Assembly: GCF_000733755.1 (NCBI RefSeq)
Contig: NZ_JPOF01000003.1
Location: forward strand, 908,501-972,500
Direction of reading: 5' to 3'
DNA from: Lachnoclostridium phytofermentans
Lineage (GTDB): Bacteria > Bacillota > Clostridia > Lachnospirales > Lachnospiraceae
Length of the DNA stretch: 64,000 nt
The translations under genes and the position numbers were made by a program. Shown one piece after another: positions 52,643 to 61,174 of the stretch (within the stretch, counting starts at the first letter, position 1; the number at the start of each line of letters is the position of its first letter). The notes beneath the pieces were generated by a model. It saw only the letters and a list, made by a program, of their open reading frames with translations. It was not told the DNA's origin and made no database searches.

Positions 52643-54538
52643 TCATCCCATAACAGCCGGTGACACAATAACGTTCCACAAATTATAATTCAACTTACTT
52701 CCGTCATCCTCTTCGAAGTAAGCAAATGGAAGTCTCTCCACTTCTAATTCGTCGATCTGTTCAATGCCCCCTTCCGTCCATAGTAAAATCTGTTCCTTAG
52801 CATAGTAAAGTCTTTCCTTTAATCCGCCAAGACGTATCAACTGTATTTCAAAGCCAAAGGATTTGTTCTCCTTATGCCATTGATACCGAAAATCTCGTTT
52901 AAACTGATCAAGCCTTTTGATTACTTCCGGAATTTTAACCTCTGCAATTTCTCGTAATCTTATGAAATCCTTCTTATCATATGCGTGTTTTATCTGGACC
53001 CCTAAGTCTGATTTCTCTTCTAATAGGAAACATAAACTTGATAGCGTTTGAAACAGATACGAATATCTCGTATTCGTTTCCGCCACCGCGGCTAATTTAG
53101 TCTTCTTTTCTTGATAGGCTTTTTTTATCTCACTTTTCACAATGGAGTCAAATGTTCCTATAAGAACATCATTGTACAATAAGAATTTGCATGCATTGCT
53201 GTGTGTATAATCTGTTTCCGTAAATACTTCGTTAGGACTATCAAGAAGCATATACTCTGTCCATGAAATTCCAGTTGCAACCTTAAAATATTCATTGTAT
53301 TCCTTCTCTTTGGTAAAATCTTTATTAATCAGCTGTTCAAACCCATAAGCTAATTCCGAATAGAAGAATAAGGTTGGCAATACTGAGAAAGCACTTGCTT
53401 CTGCTCCGTTATCTCCCCAGCAGGTTACTAAGAACGTTTTTACTCCCTTTTCTACACATGCCTTCATTGCCTGTAGGCCAGCCACCTGACTATAACTGTT
53501 CTCTGGTGCAAATCCAGTCCATTTCCATGCACCGGCAGCAAAACCTATGCGGTCTGAAATCCTAAAGTGTGTTGCTAAGTTCTGCTCATAGTGCTCGTAA
53601 TCTCTTGAATAATAATCCCAGTAAACTAATTCAATATCTTTAGGTACATGCTGTAATAAGTCATTGTTTAACTGTTCTTCCTTTAGAGAATAATATTCGC
53701 CGTTTGCAAGTAATCTAAAAAACATATCACTCCACATCATTGCCGTAAATCCATAACGATGTAAAATTTCCTGAACTCTTTTTAAATGCTCCACCATAAT
53801 GGTAAAGCGATTCTGATAGCCATGTTGATCAAGGTACTTTCCTAAACCAAGCATATGTGCTTCATCCATGCCAATGTTGATTCTTCTTGAAGTAAAACAT
53901 TCCGAAGCTGTTGCAACAATTCGTTCAATTAATTGATAAGTTTTTTCGTTTCCAACTAAGAAAATATCATTTACATCGATAATGTCTTCGTAGCGTTCAT
54001 ACCTAGTTATCTGATTAATGTGTGCTAAGGTTTGTATGCAAGGAACTAATTCCATACCAAAGAATGAACAATAGGTATCAATCTGTTTTATTTCTTCTTT
54101 TGTATAAGCTCCACGCATATAACCAAAATACGGTTCTTCGGGAACCTTTATTGTATCCTCGGTATAAAGCTGTAAGCTTTGATAGCCAAATACTGCTAAT
54201 TGTCTTATGTACTCAAATAGTGTAGGCAGCTTCATCACTGCATTTCTGGAACAATCAAGCATAACCCCCAGATCCTGAAAGCTTAGTTGTTCCTTGATCT
54301 CATATTCGTTAAGGGAATCACTACGAAGCATGAGATACCAAGCTCTCGCTAACTCATTTTTATTCCCCACAGTTATTTGTCTTACATCATTCTTTTTTGT
54401 AACATGAATCCCAATACCCTGCTGTTTCACCTCTACTGGTAATCCTTCCTTAGAAAGGGTAAACGGTAAGGTTTTTTCTAACTCCTCAATCAGCTCATAT
54501 TGCCATGTTTGACTTGCCAATAAATGAAACGAAATCAT
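52643..54538 (-). CDS. GH20 family beta-N-acetylhexosaminidase (GH20C-like, cytosolic)
   Basis: A 631-residue glycoside hydrolase. The catalytic Asp-Glu pair is in INIGMDEAHMLGLG, preceded by a TIM barrel from about residue 95 (FQDLGVMLDCSRNAVMKLPTL). There is no signal peptide, so it would trim non-reducing GlcNAc or GalNAc from imported oligosaccharides. The DEAHxLGLG style resembles the GH20C type of streptococci. The start at 54538 has AAGGAG upstream. A mostly alpha-helical C-terminal region follows the barrel. Confidence 0.85.
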   Translation of the reverse strand: MISFHLLASQTWQYELIEELEKTLPFTLSKEGLPVEVKQQGIGIHVTKKNDVRQITVGNKNELARAWYLMLRSDSLNEYEIKEQLSFQDLGVMLDCSRNAVMKLPTLFEYIRQLAVFGYQSLQLYTEDTIKVPEEPYFGYMRGAYTKEEIKQIDTYCSFFGMELVPCIQTLAHINQITRYERYEDIIDVNDIFLVGNEKTYQLIERIVATASECFTSRRINIGMDEAHMLGLGKYLDQHGYQNRFTIMVEHLKRVQEILHRYGFTAMMWSDMFFRLLANGEYYSLKEEQLNNDLLQHVPKDIELVYWDYYSRDYEHYEQNLATHFRISDRIGFAAGAWKWTGFAPENSYSQVAGLQAMKACVEKGVKTFLVTCWGDNGAEASAFSVLPTLFFYSELAYGFEQLINKDFTKEKEYNEYFKVATGISWTEYMLLDSPNEVFTETDYTHSNACKFLLYNDVLIGTFDSIVKSEIKKAYQEKKTKLAAVAETNTRYSYLFQTLSSLCFLLEEKSDLGVQIKHAYDKKDFIRLREIAEVKIPEVIKRLDQFKRDFRYQWHKENKSFGFEIQLIRLGGLKERLYYAKEQILLWTEGGIEQIDELEVERLPFAYFEEDDGSKLNYNLWNVIVSPAVMG

Positions 54539-54624
54539 AAAAGCTTCTCCTTCCTCAAGCCAAAGTTGTTTCACAATGTGAAATAAAACAATTTTATACC
54601 TCTTCTTTTCACATGCAATTGATG

Positions 54625-55731
54625 TTAGTGTTCCTTCAGTATTTCTCTTATGATTGGCTCCAATCCTTTTCCCATAAAATAAAATCCTAAATCCGTTGGG
54701 TGAATAAAATCGACCGTGTACTCATCAAAGTCATCCCCCCAAAGTGTATACCCATCTAAAAAGTAGATAGCATTATCACCAAGTGTTCTTAATTTTTCAA
54801 CAGTCCCTCTCTGAAACTCTCTTAAGTTATTCCTTAAAGTCCCCGTTATTTCATCCAGATGATCCATTAAATAAGGAACTCTGGATACCACTAAGATTGG
54901 TACCTCTCTATGGTGTTCTCTAAGACATCCGATAAAATCATTCAGGGATTTTACCATTCTTCCATTGGTTCCGGAATTTGCTTCATAATCAATGATATAA
55001 AGAAGTGGCTGCTCTATATCAGAGAGCATCTTCGCAACCTCATATTCTCCTAGCCCATTTCCGGAAAAACCAAAATTACAATGTTCGAGATTTAGCTTTC
55101 TTGCTAAATAATTAGTGTATGCCATTCCTGGCCTGCTTGCACAACCACCCTGAGTAATACTAGTTCCATAAAAGATAAGTTTTCCTTCTTTTTCGTATGG
55201 GGTAGGAAGAGTAATTAAAGCATCACTGTCGATTCCTATTTCTAATTCAATTACTCCTGCATAAAGCGGAAAATGAAATAAAAATTCTTTCATTTTTGTT
55301 GAATCTAGTTTAGATACAACCTCGCACATATACTCACTTTTACTCGTATCAAACTTTGTAATACCAAAAAATCGTAAATCCTTAGGGTTATCACCGATAT
55401 AACAGTCAAATCCGCATTGAGCAACCGGTGTCATATTCACCATATTAGGTATTGTAGTTATCTTCGCCTTAATAAAAACTCTGGAGGTGTTGGATCGAAA
55501 GGATAGCTGCCCTCCTGCTGTATGTACTCCAAGCTCATTAAGACATGGATTAACTTCTTTTAATACACTTTTAAATCTATCAGGAATTCTTTCTAACTTA
55601 TGGTCTTCCTTAAAAAATGCAAATCCTGATAGCCGAAGCCTATCATCCTCTACGGAGAGCCAAGTGATATCCCTTTCCTCTTTGGCTTCATTCCCCATCA
55701 TGTTTTTATCCACTGGTCGTTCTGTTTTCAT
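54625..55731 (-). CDS. SGNH/GDSL-type hydrolase
   Basis: A 368-residue protein. The N-terminal 170 residues are a beta-sandwich-like domain. The C-terminal SGNH domain has block I FYGTSITQGGCASRPG (Ser), block II Gly (NFGFSGNG with Asn in block III style) and the Asp-His pair in VDFIHPTDLG. There is no signal peptide. It probably removes O-acetyl or similar ester groups from the imported glycan. It is the first gene of the amino-sugar operon, directly behind its promoter; AGGAGG precedes the ATG. Confidence 0.83.
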   Translation of the reverse strand: MKTERPVDKNMMGNEAKEERDITWLSVEDDRLRLSGFAFFKEDHKLERIPDRFKSVLKEVNPCLNELGVHTAGGQLSFRSNTSRVFIKAKITTIPNMVNMTPVAQCGFDCYIGDNPKDLRFFGITKFDTSKSEYMCEVVSKLDSTKMKEFLFHFPLYAGVIELEIGIDSDALITLPTPYEKEGKLIFYGTSITQGGCASRPGMAYTNYLARKLNLEHCNFGFSGNGLGEYEVAKMLSDIEQPLLYIIDYEANSGTNGRMVKSLNDFIGCLREHHREVPILVVSRVPYLMDHLDEITGTLRNNLREFQRGTVEKLRTLGDNAIYFLDGYTLWGDDFDEYTVDFIHPTDLGFYFMGKGLEPIIREILKEH

Positions 55732-55767
55732 CTCCTAACCTCCTAGGAAGTTCATCAGTGACAATTA

Positions 55768-55826
55768 TGAAAATTATTTCCACTATTTTTCGCCTTTTTT
55801 CTCATCATTGGTGAAAATATTTTTTA
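55768..55826. promoter_or_regulatory. Candidate operators of the amino-sugar operon
   Basis: Two TGAAAAT-type sites, TGAAAATTATTTCC (55768-55781) and TGAAAATATTTTTTA (55812-55826), lie between the promoter and the first gene. They resemble the perfect TTGAAAA-TTT-TTTTCAA palindrome before nagB. Binding by the RpiR regulator is inferred. Confidence 0.4.
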
Positions 55827-55835
55827 TTTATCTTT

Positions 55836-55864
55836 ATTTTAAGTGCATATTGCCAAAAAGTCAA
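55836..55864 (-). promoter_or_regulatory. Sigma-A promoter of the long amino-sugar operon
   Basis: TTGACT, a 17-bp spacer and TAAAAT on the minus strand, about 105 bp upstream of the SGNH gene and divergent from the ROK kinase promoter. Confidence 0.7.
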
Positions 55865-55935
55865 GGGATAAAATTGATATTTTTTATGTAATTTATCTTT
55901 TTAGTTTTTAAAAAAGGAAATTTTTTTTATTTTTA

Positions 55936-55969
55936 TTGCTATCTATTCATAAAATGCTATAATTAGCAT
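55936..55969 (+). promoter_or_regulatory. Promoter of the ROK kinase gene with palindromic -10
   Basis: TTGCTA (55936-55941), 16 bp and TATAAT (55958-55963) on the plus strand. The -10 sits inside the perfect repeat ATGCTA-TAAT-TAGCAT (55954-55969), a possible operator. Confidence 0.6.
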
Positions 55970-56067
55970 AGAAACCATACCAACTAAATTTTATGTTATG
56001 TTAAGAATAAAAATATGATTAGCCAGAAGTTATTATATGGTGCCTGAGCACTAGAATGGGGGATCTT

Positions 56068-56967
56068 ATGAAAATTATTACGCTTGATATTGGTGGCACA
56101 GCTATGAAATACGCTTACTTTGATAAAGACATCTTAGTTTTTGATGACACAATCCCTTCCGAAGCCTCTCTTGGAGGGAATAAGGTCTTAGAAAATATCA
56201 GTTCCATCATTACGAAAATTGGTAATCAGTATACTTATGATGCCATCGGTATTAGTACCGCAGGTCAGGTAGACTCCAAAACCGGAACTATCCTTTATGC
56301 GAATGAAAATATACCATACTATACCGGAATGGAGTTAAAGAAACTTCTAGAAGATAAATTTCAGGTTCCGGTATGTGTAGAAAATGATGTTAATGCTGCA
56401 GCGATTGGAGAAGCGATTTATGGTGCTGGCAAGGGCGAAAGCGATTTTCTATGTCTTACCTATGGAACAGGGATTGGTGGTGCTATCTTTTTAAATCATC
56501 AGCTTTATAAAGGCACACAAGGTGTTGCAGCTGAGATGGGACATATGGTTACACATCCTGGCGGTCTTCCATGTGGTTGCGGTTCCTTCGGATGTTATGA
56601 ACAATATGCTTCTACAACAGCCCTTATTCGTACTGCTAAAGAACATAATCCTGAATTCGTTAATGGAAAAGCTATTTTTTCTGCTTTTGATCATGATAAT
56701 AATGATGCCAAAAGACTCATCGACCACTGGATAGAAGAAATTAGTTATGGACTAATTAATTTAATTTATATCTTTAACCCTTCCTTAATTGTTCTTGGTG
56801 GCGGTATCATGACTCAATCTTATATCTTAGATAAGCTAAATAAAATCATCAAGGAAAGTACAGTAACAAGTTTCCATGGCGTTACAATAGCTCTAGCTGC
56901 CTTAGGTAATCTTGCAGGGGTATATGGAATGAAGGCGATAGCATCAAAAGAATATCAGGAAAAGTAG
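56068..56967 (+). CDS. ROK family sugar kinase (probable HexNAc kinase)
   Basis: A 299-residue ROK protein with N-terminal ATP motif TLDIGGTAMKYA, the catalytic region VENDVNAAAIGE, GTGIGGAIF and the zinc motif CGCGSFGCYEQYAS. It lacks a DNA-binding domain, so it is a kinase and not a NagC/XylR repressor. It probably phosphorylates ManNAc or GlcNAc at C6 and so feeds NanE and NagA. The start at 56068 has GGGGG upstream; the 56056 frame start lies before it and is less likely. Confidence 0.87.
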   Translation: MKIITLDIGGTAMKYAYFDKDILVFDDTIPSEASLGGNKVLENISSIITKIGNQYTYDAIGISTAGQVDSKTGTILYANENIPYYTGMELKKLLEDKFQVPVCVENDVNAAAIGEAIYGAGKGESDFLCLTYGTGIGGAIFLNHQLYKGTQGVAAEMGHMVTHPGGLPCGCGSFGCYEQYASTTALIRTAKEHNPEFVNGKAIFSAFDHDNNDAKRLIDHWIEEISYGLINLIYIFNPSLIVLGGGIMTQSYILDKLNKIIKESTVTSFHGVTIALAALGNLAGVYGMKAIASKEYQEK

Positions 56968-57127
56968 TATGCTATGACATTCCTTCCGATGGCGATGCAA
57001 AGCTTGTATTCCATAAAAGACAGGATTCCATGCTTTGCGCACCAAAAGAGGGTGCCAAGACATATCCTCAACACCAGAAACCTTATTATTATACAGTATC
57101 CGTCTGTATTGGCATAGTGATTGAACC

Positions 57128-57162
57128 AAAAAAGAGGAGCTCCATATAATTGGCTCCTCTTT
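57128..57162 (-). terminator. Terminator of nagBA, also facing the ROK gene
   Basis: AAAGAGGAGC and GCTCCTCTTT form a perfect 10-bp stem followed by TTT on the minus strand (TTTTTT counting the arm end). It separates the converging ROK and nagA genes. The 160 bp before it (56968-57127) hold no recognisable gene. Confidence 0.85.
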
Positions 57163-57192
57163 GATTACGTTCCTATGTTAAATTTTTAAATA

Positions 57193-58326
57193 TTAAATCT
57201 CATTTCCTCTTACATAAACTTGTTTTAAATTAAAATCACTATCCACAAGTAGTAAATCCGCTTTTCTACCCACACCAATACTTCCTACCGTATCTTCTAA
57301 ATGAAGAGACTTTGCAGGATAATAACTCGCACTAAGAATCGCTTGCTCTGCAGGAATACCAAAAGATATTGCATTCTTAACTGCATCAAATAATGTAATC
57401 GTAGAACCAGCTAGAGTACCATCCTTTAAAAACGCCTTATGATCCTTGACAGTGATTGGCAATCCTCCTGCCACATATTCTCCGTCTGGTAAACCAGTTG
57501 GATTGATTGAGTCAGAGATTAAAATCATCTGCTCCGGCACCGCTTTAAACATCAGCTTTACAACCGCTGGATGAATATGAATTCCATCACAGATAATTTC
57601 TGCATTTAAACCAAACTCACTTACTGCGCCAACAAGCCCCGGTTCACGATGAAGCATTGGTCTCATCGCATTAAATAAATGAGTAACATGAGTCGCACCA
57701 GCTTTCACTGCAACTTCTGCCTGATCAAAGGTGCTCATTGTGTGCGCTAAGGATATCGTAAAGAACTCCTTATTCCTTTGAATAAATTCCACAGCTCCAT
57801 CCAACCTTGGGTCAATGTCTACTAGACGAATTGCGTTTCCGGATAACGTATTATATTCATCAAATAAGTCCTGAGAAATTCGTCTTAAATATTGAGGATC
57901 ATGTGCACCCTTCTTCTCTATCCCAAAGAATGGTCCTTCCATATTAATACCTTCAATAGCAGCTTCTTTAGTATCTGGGTGTTCCTTCTGATCATCCATT
58001 ACTTCTTTTAGGTAAACCATTGCCTGGTGATATTGTTTCTCCTCGTTTGTCATTGTTGTTGCAAGTACTGAGGTTACTCCGTGCTTTGCATAATACTCAC
58101 ACATCTCTTTGATTTTTTCTGGACTTGATTTTGAAAAATCATAGGATAAACAACCATGTGTATGAATATCAAAGAATCCAGGTACGATACGTAGTCCAGT
58201 ACAGTCTACTTCCTTCCCGTCTCCTTTTATTGTCTCTGATATTTCTTTTACCAATCCATCTTCAACAAGGATATCTTTTCGTTCAAACTTTCCATCAATA
58301 AAAACTTCCCCATGTCGTAATATCAT
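57193..58326 (-). CDS. nagA: N-acetylglucosamine-6-phosphate deacetylase
   Basis: A 377-residue amidohydrolase that converts GlcNAc-6-P to GlcN-6-P and acetate. Metal and catalytic motifs are FDIHTHG near residue 55, EGPFF, HVTHLFNAM, the H of GIHI and the catalytic Asp in ISDSINPTG. The phosphate-binding region SLHLEDTVGSIGVGRKAD ends the protein. It follows nagB by 14 bp and forms a two-gene operon. Confidence 0.96.
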   Translation of the reverse strand: MILRHGEVFIDGKFERKDILVEDGLVKEISETIKGDGKEVDCTGLRIVPGFFDIHTHGCLSYDFSKSSPEKIKEMCEYYAKHGVTSVLATTMTNEEKQYHQAMVYLKEVMDDQKEHPDTKEAAIEGINMEGPFFGIEKKGAHDPQYLRRISQDLFDEYNTLSGNAIRLVDIDPRLDGAVEFIQRNKEFFTISLAHTMSTFDQAEVAVKAGATHVTHLFNAMRPMLHREPGLVGAVSEFGLNAEIICDGIHIHPAVVKLMFKAVPEQMILISDSINPTGLPDGEYVAGGLPITVKDHKAFLKDGTLAGSTITLFDAVKNAISFGIPAEQAILSASYYPAKSLHLEDTVGSIGVGRKADLLLVDSDFNLKQVYVRGNEI

Positions 58327-58340
58327 AGGCCACCTTCTTT

Positions 58341-59051
58341 CTATTCAAAACAACAGATAACGGTTAAATCCGGATGTAGCTGTAGAATAGATGCCGGTAC
58401 ACTTGGAGTTACCGGCCCATATAATGCTTTTTCAATGATGTCTTTTTTATCCGGACCATTTGCAATTAAAAGTATCTTTTTTGCCTGCATAATCGATTTA
58501 ATTCCCATCGTGATAGCTTTATTCGGTACTTCTTTAATATCGTCAAAGAATCTAGCATTCGCTTGAATAGTTGACTCTCCCAAGGAAACAATATGGGTCG
58601 TTTTCTCAAAAGCATTGTTTGGCTCATTAAATCCTATGTGTCCATTGTGTCCAATACCTAGTAACTGTAGATCAATTCCACCTAAGTTTGTGATTAAAGC
58701 ATCATAATTCACACACTCCGCTTCCATATCCTCTGCCAATCCACTTGGAACATGAGTATTTTCTAATGGAATATTAATATGTCGGAACAAATTCTCATTC
58801 ATAAAATAGCGATAACTTTGTTCATTCGTTGGTGCTAATCCCACATATTCATCTAAATTAACGGTAATCGTACTTGAGAAATCGATATCTCCCTTGTTAT
58901 ACCATTCAATAATTTGTTTGTATGTACCGATTGGTGTAGATCCAGTTGCAAGCCCTAATACACTATGTGGTTTTAAAATAACCTGAGCCGATATAATATT
59001 TGCTGCTTTTCTACTCAAGTCGCTATAACTTGTTGCATGAATTACTTTCAT
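58341..59051 (-). CDS. nagB: Glucosamine-6-phosphate deaminase
   Basis: A 236-residue NagB converting GlcN-6-P to fructose-6-phosphate and ammonia, delivering the sugar to glycolysis. Motifs are LGLATGSTPIG, the catalytic Asp in NLDEYVGL and GIGHNGHIGFNEP. The start at 59051 has TTGGAGG upstream; the longer 59090 frame start falls in the operator region. The length suits the short Firmicutes form without the allosteric C-terminal extension. Confidence 0.96.
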   Translation of the reverse strand: MKVIHATSYSDLSRKAANIISAQVILKPHSVLGLATGSTPIGTYKQIIEWYNKGDIDFSSTITVNLDEYVGLAPTNEQSYRYFMNENLFRHINIPLENTHVPSGLAEDMEAECVNYDALITNLGGIDLQLLGIGHNGHIGFNEPNNAFEKTTHIVSLGESTIQANARFFDDIKEVPNKAITMGIKSIMQAKKILLIANGPDKKDIIEKALYGPVTPSVPASILQLHPDLTVICCFE

Positions 59052-59073
59052 AATTACCTCCAAATCTTCAGTT

Positions 59074-59090
59074 TTGAAAATTTTTTTCAA
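59074..59090. promoter_or_regulatory. Perfect palindrome upstream of nagB
   Basis: TTGAAAA-TTT-TTTTCAA lies between the nagB promoter and ribosome site, a position for repression. A related half site (TATTTTTCA) is at 59123-59131. It is similar to the sites at 55768 and 55812. Confidence 0.5.
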
Positions 59091-59142
59091 AAAATGACAA
59101 GATTAAGCAAAAATAACAAAAATATTTTTCATTTATACTCTC

Positions 59143-59170
59143 ATTATAACTTGAAACAAAGAAAAAGCAA
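59143..59170 (-). promoter_or_regulatory. Sigma-A promoter of nagBA
   Basis: TTGCTT, a 16-bp spacer and TATAAT on the minus strand, about 90 bp upstream of nagB. Confidence 0.6.
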
Positions 59171-59274
59171 GTGGAAAATGAAAAGCAATAGAAACTAAAA
59201 GGTAGAGAAATTGATAGTAAGAGAAATGAAAGGAAGAGAAAATGTAAGGTAGGAGAAAAAAAGTAGGAGAAATT

Positions 59275-59305
59275 AAAAAAACCTTGAAAGAAATTCTTCC
59301 AAGGT
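59275..59305 (-). terminator. Terminator of the tRNA-Gln gene
   Basis: ACCTTG and CAAGGT form the stem base (inner pairs AAG/TTT), followed by seven T on the minus strand, directly after the tRNA. A 100-bp purine-rich stretch with loosely repeated GTAGGAGAAA-like units (59190-59275) follows. Confidence 0.8.
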
Positions 59306-59313
59306 GATTAAAG

Positions 59314-59385
59314 CTGGGCTACAAGGATTCGAACCTTGAGATGCTGGAATCAGAATCCAGTGCCTTACCGTTTGGCGATAGCCCA
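59314..59385 (-). tRNA. tRNA-Gln (anticodon CUG)
   Basis: A 72-nt cloverleaf. The acceptor stem TGGGCTA/TAGCCCA has discriminator G, the D-arm contains GCCAAACGGTAAGGC, and the anticodon arm CTGGA-TTCTGAT-TCCAG has CTG at positions 34-36. The T-arm is CAAGG-TTCGAAT-CCTTG. The 3' CCA is not encoded (GC then TTT follows). It has its own promoter and terminator. The TTG-decoding glutamine tRNA must be elsewhere, so this is the second, G-ending-codon isoacceptor. Confidence 0.95.
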
Positions 59386-59429
59386 ATTTTTTATTTTTTG
59401 TAGCCTGTCATTTGTCAGCCACGAATGAT

Positions 59430-59458
59430 ATTATAACTCATGGGGATATATTTTGCAA
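59430..59458 (-). promoter_or_regulatory. Sigma-A promoter of tRNA-Gln
   Basis: TTGCAA, a 17-bp spacer and TATAAT on the minus strand, 45 bp before the tRNA. Confidence 0.75.
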
Positions 59459-59579
59459 GTCCTATTTTTCATTTTTTTATACCAATTTATGCCACGGTAA
59501 TTAACTCTCATTTCTTCCCTATGTTTTCCTTATCTCTCACTTTTTATCAATAAATACAGACAAAGTATGCATCACGTAT

Positions 59580-59630
59580 CCCTTAAACAAGAGATAGTCT
59601 CTTTTCTAAGAGACATCTCAAGACTAAGGG
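59580..59630. other. Structured hairpin between the CDF gene and tRNA-Gln
   Basis: Three nested stems (CCCTTA/TAAGGG, GAGAT/ATCTC and GTCTCTT/AAGAGAC) with a 4-nt loop. There is no T-run on either strand. It could be the 3' end structure of the transporter mRNA or a small RNA element. Confidence 0.4.
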
Positions 59631-59734
59631 TTGCAAATCACCTATTCATTATCATAATTCCTTTAACCTAATGTTATTCTATGATGATTTCAGTACATTC
59701 TGAATTAGCAGCTAACTCCTTTTAGTTAAAGTGG

Positions 59735-60913
59735 TCATTCTTCTGCAATAAAGCTATTCTCGATGGTAATAACACATTGATATCGTTCATCAAGTTCTTT
59801 AATACGCTCCAATAACTCAAAAAGTAGTTCCTCTTCTTCCTTCGGCTTATAATGATGCGGTAATACCAAATCAAAGATAAGATTAATTTGTGATTCTCCA
59901 TTGACAACACGAAAATCATGTATGGTCGCCTTTTCTTCTAACTCTTTCACCTTTTTTGTGACCTGAACCCGAATTTCTTTTACTTTTTCGTTATTAACCT
60001 CTACCGGATCCATATGAATAACCAAAAAGATATTTTCATCCCTTAACATATCTCGTTCTATTTTATCAATTACTTCATGAGCATCTTCCATCGAAATGTC
60101 GTTTGGTACTTCACAGTGAATGGTAGCCATAATATGAGATGGCCCATAATTATGTGCAACCAAGTCATGGGTTCCTATAATATAAGGATATTCCATCACC
60201 TTTTTCACTATCATCTTACAAAGTTTTGGGTCAATTGCTTGACCAATCAATGGTTCTAGCGTATCTTTTGCTATATTAAATCCAGAAATAAGAACGAAAA
60301 TAGATACTGCCGCACCCATATATCCATCCACTCTTAACCCTGTAAAATGGCCAATAAACAAAGAAATTACTGTCGCAGAGGTTATTAGTACATCACCTAA
60401 TGCATCAGCTGCTGTTGCCTTCATTACGGAAGAATTTATTCGATTTCCAAGCTTTCGATTAAAAAAGGATAACCAAGCTTTTAAAAAAATGGATAGAAAC
60501 AGTATGATAATAGAAATCATCGCAAATGAAGTACTTTCAGGATGTAAAATCTTATTCACAGAACTTTTAAAGCAAGTAAAACCTACCTGTAATACTAAGA
60601 AAGCTACAATAAGGGCTGAAACATACTCATACCTTCCATGCCCGAATGGATGCTCCTTATCTGCTGGCCTACTCGCTAATTTCACCCCTACCAAACTAAT
60701 TAGTGATGATGCGGAGTCTGACAGGTTATTAAAAGCATCTGCTGTTACAGAAATACTATTGATTAGAAACCCAATGGTAAACTTACATAGAAAAAGAATC
60801 AGATTACAAATTATTCCGACAATACTAGTAAGTATCCCATAGGAAGTACGTACTTTTTGATCATGAATATCCTCACTATTTTTTACGAATAGCTTTACTA
60901 ATAGATTTGTCAT
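59735..60913 (-). CDS. Cation diffusion facilitator (metal exporter)
   Basis: A 392-residue CDF protein with six hydrophobic segments (about 28-230). The metal-site motifs are in helix 2 (TADAFNNLSDSASS) and helix 5 (TAADALGDVLITS), with HPFGHGRYEY in the intracellular loop. The C-terminal cytosolic metal-sensing domain (about 235-310) carries HDLVAHNYG, and a further C-terminal extension resembles the MamB/FieF-type long clostridial members. It expels Zn, Fe, Mn or Co by proton exchange; which metal is uncertain. It is a single gene. Confidence 0.9.
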   Translation of the reverse strand: MTNLLVKLFVKNSEDIHDQKVRTSYGILTSIVGIICNLILFLCKFTIGFLINSISVTADAFNNLSDSASSLISLVGVKLASRPADKEHPFGHGRYEYVSALIVAFLVLQVGFTCFKSSVNKILHPESTSFAMISIIILFLSIFLKAWLSFFNRKLGNRINSSVMKATAADALGDVLITSATVISLFIGHFTGLRVDGYMGAAVSIFVLISGFNIAKDTLEPLIGQAIDPKLCKMIVKKVMEYPYIIGTHDLVAHNYGPSHIMATIHCEVPNDISMEDAHEVIDKIERDMLRDENIFLVIHMDPVEVNNEKVKEIRVQVTKKVKELEEKATIHDFRVVNGESQINLIFDLVLPHHYKPKEEEELLFELLERIKELDERYQCVITIENSFIAEE

Positions 60914-61174
60914 TCCTCTCCTCCTATTATCTTTCTTCCAGGGAATAAGCTTTTTTTAACTTATCCTTTCATAAAAGCGAATAGGACTATTATAGCACAA
61001 CAAAATTGTAGTTTCTATAGATAAAGTTCATAGATACCACTTCTTATCTTCCACCTTATATCCTCAATTCCATCGCTTTAGTTCCTTTTACATTAGTAAT
61101 AACTCTTCCCTTCAGGATTAATTACTGAATGAAATTTTCTTCTCAACAACCATTCTTTCACACCTACTATAAAA

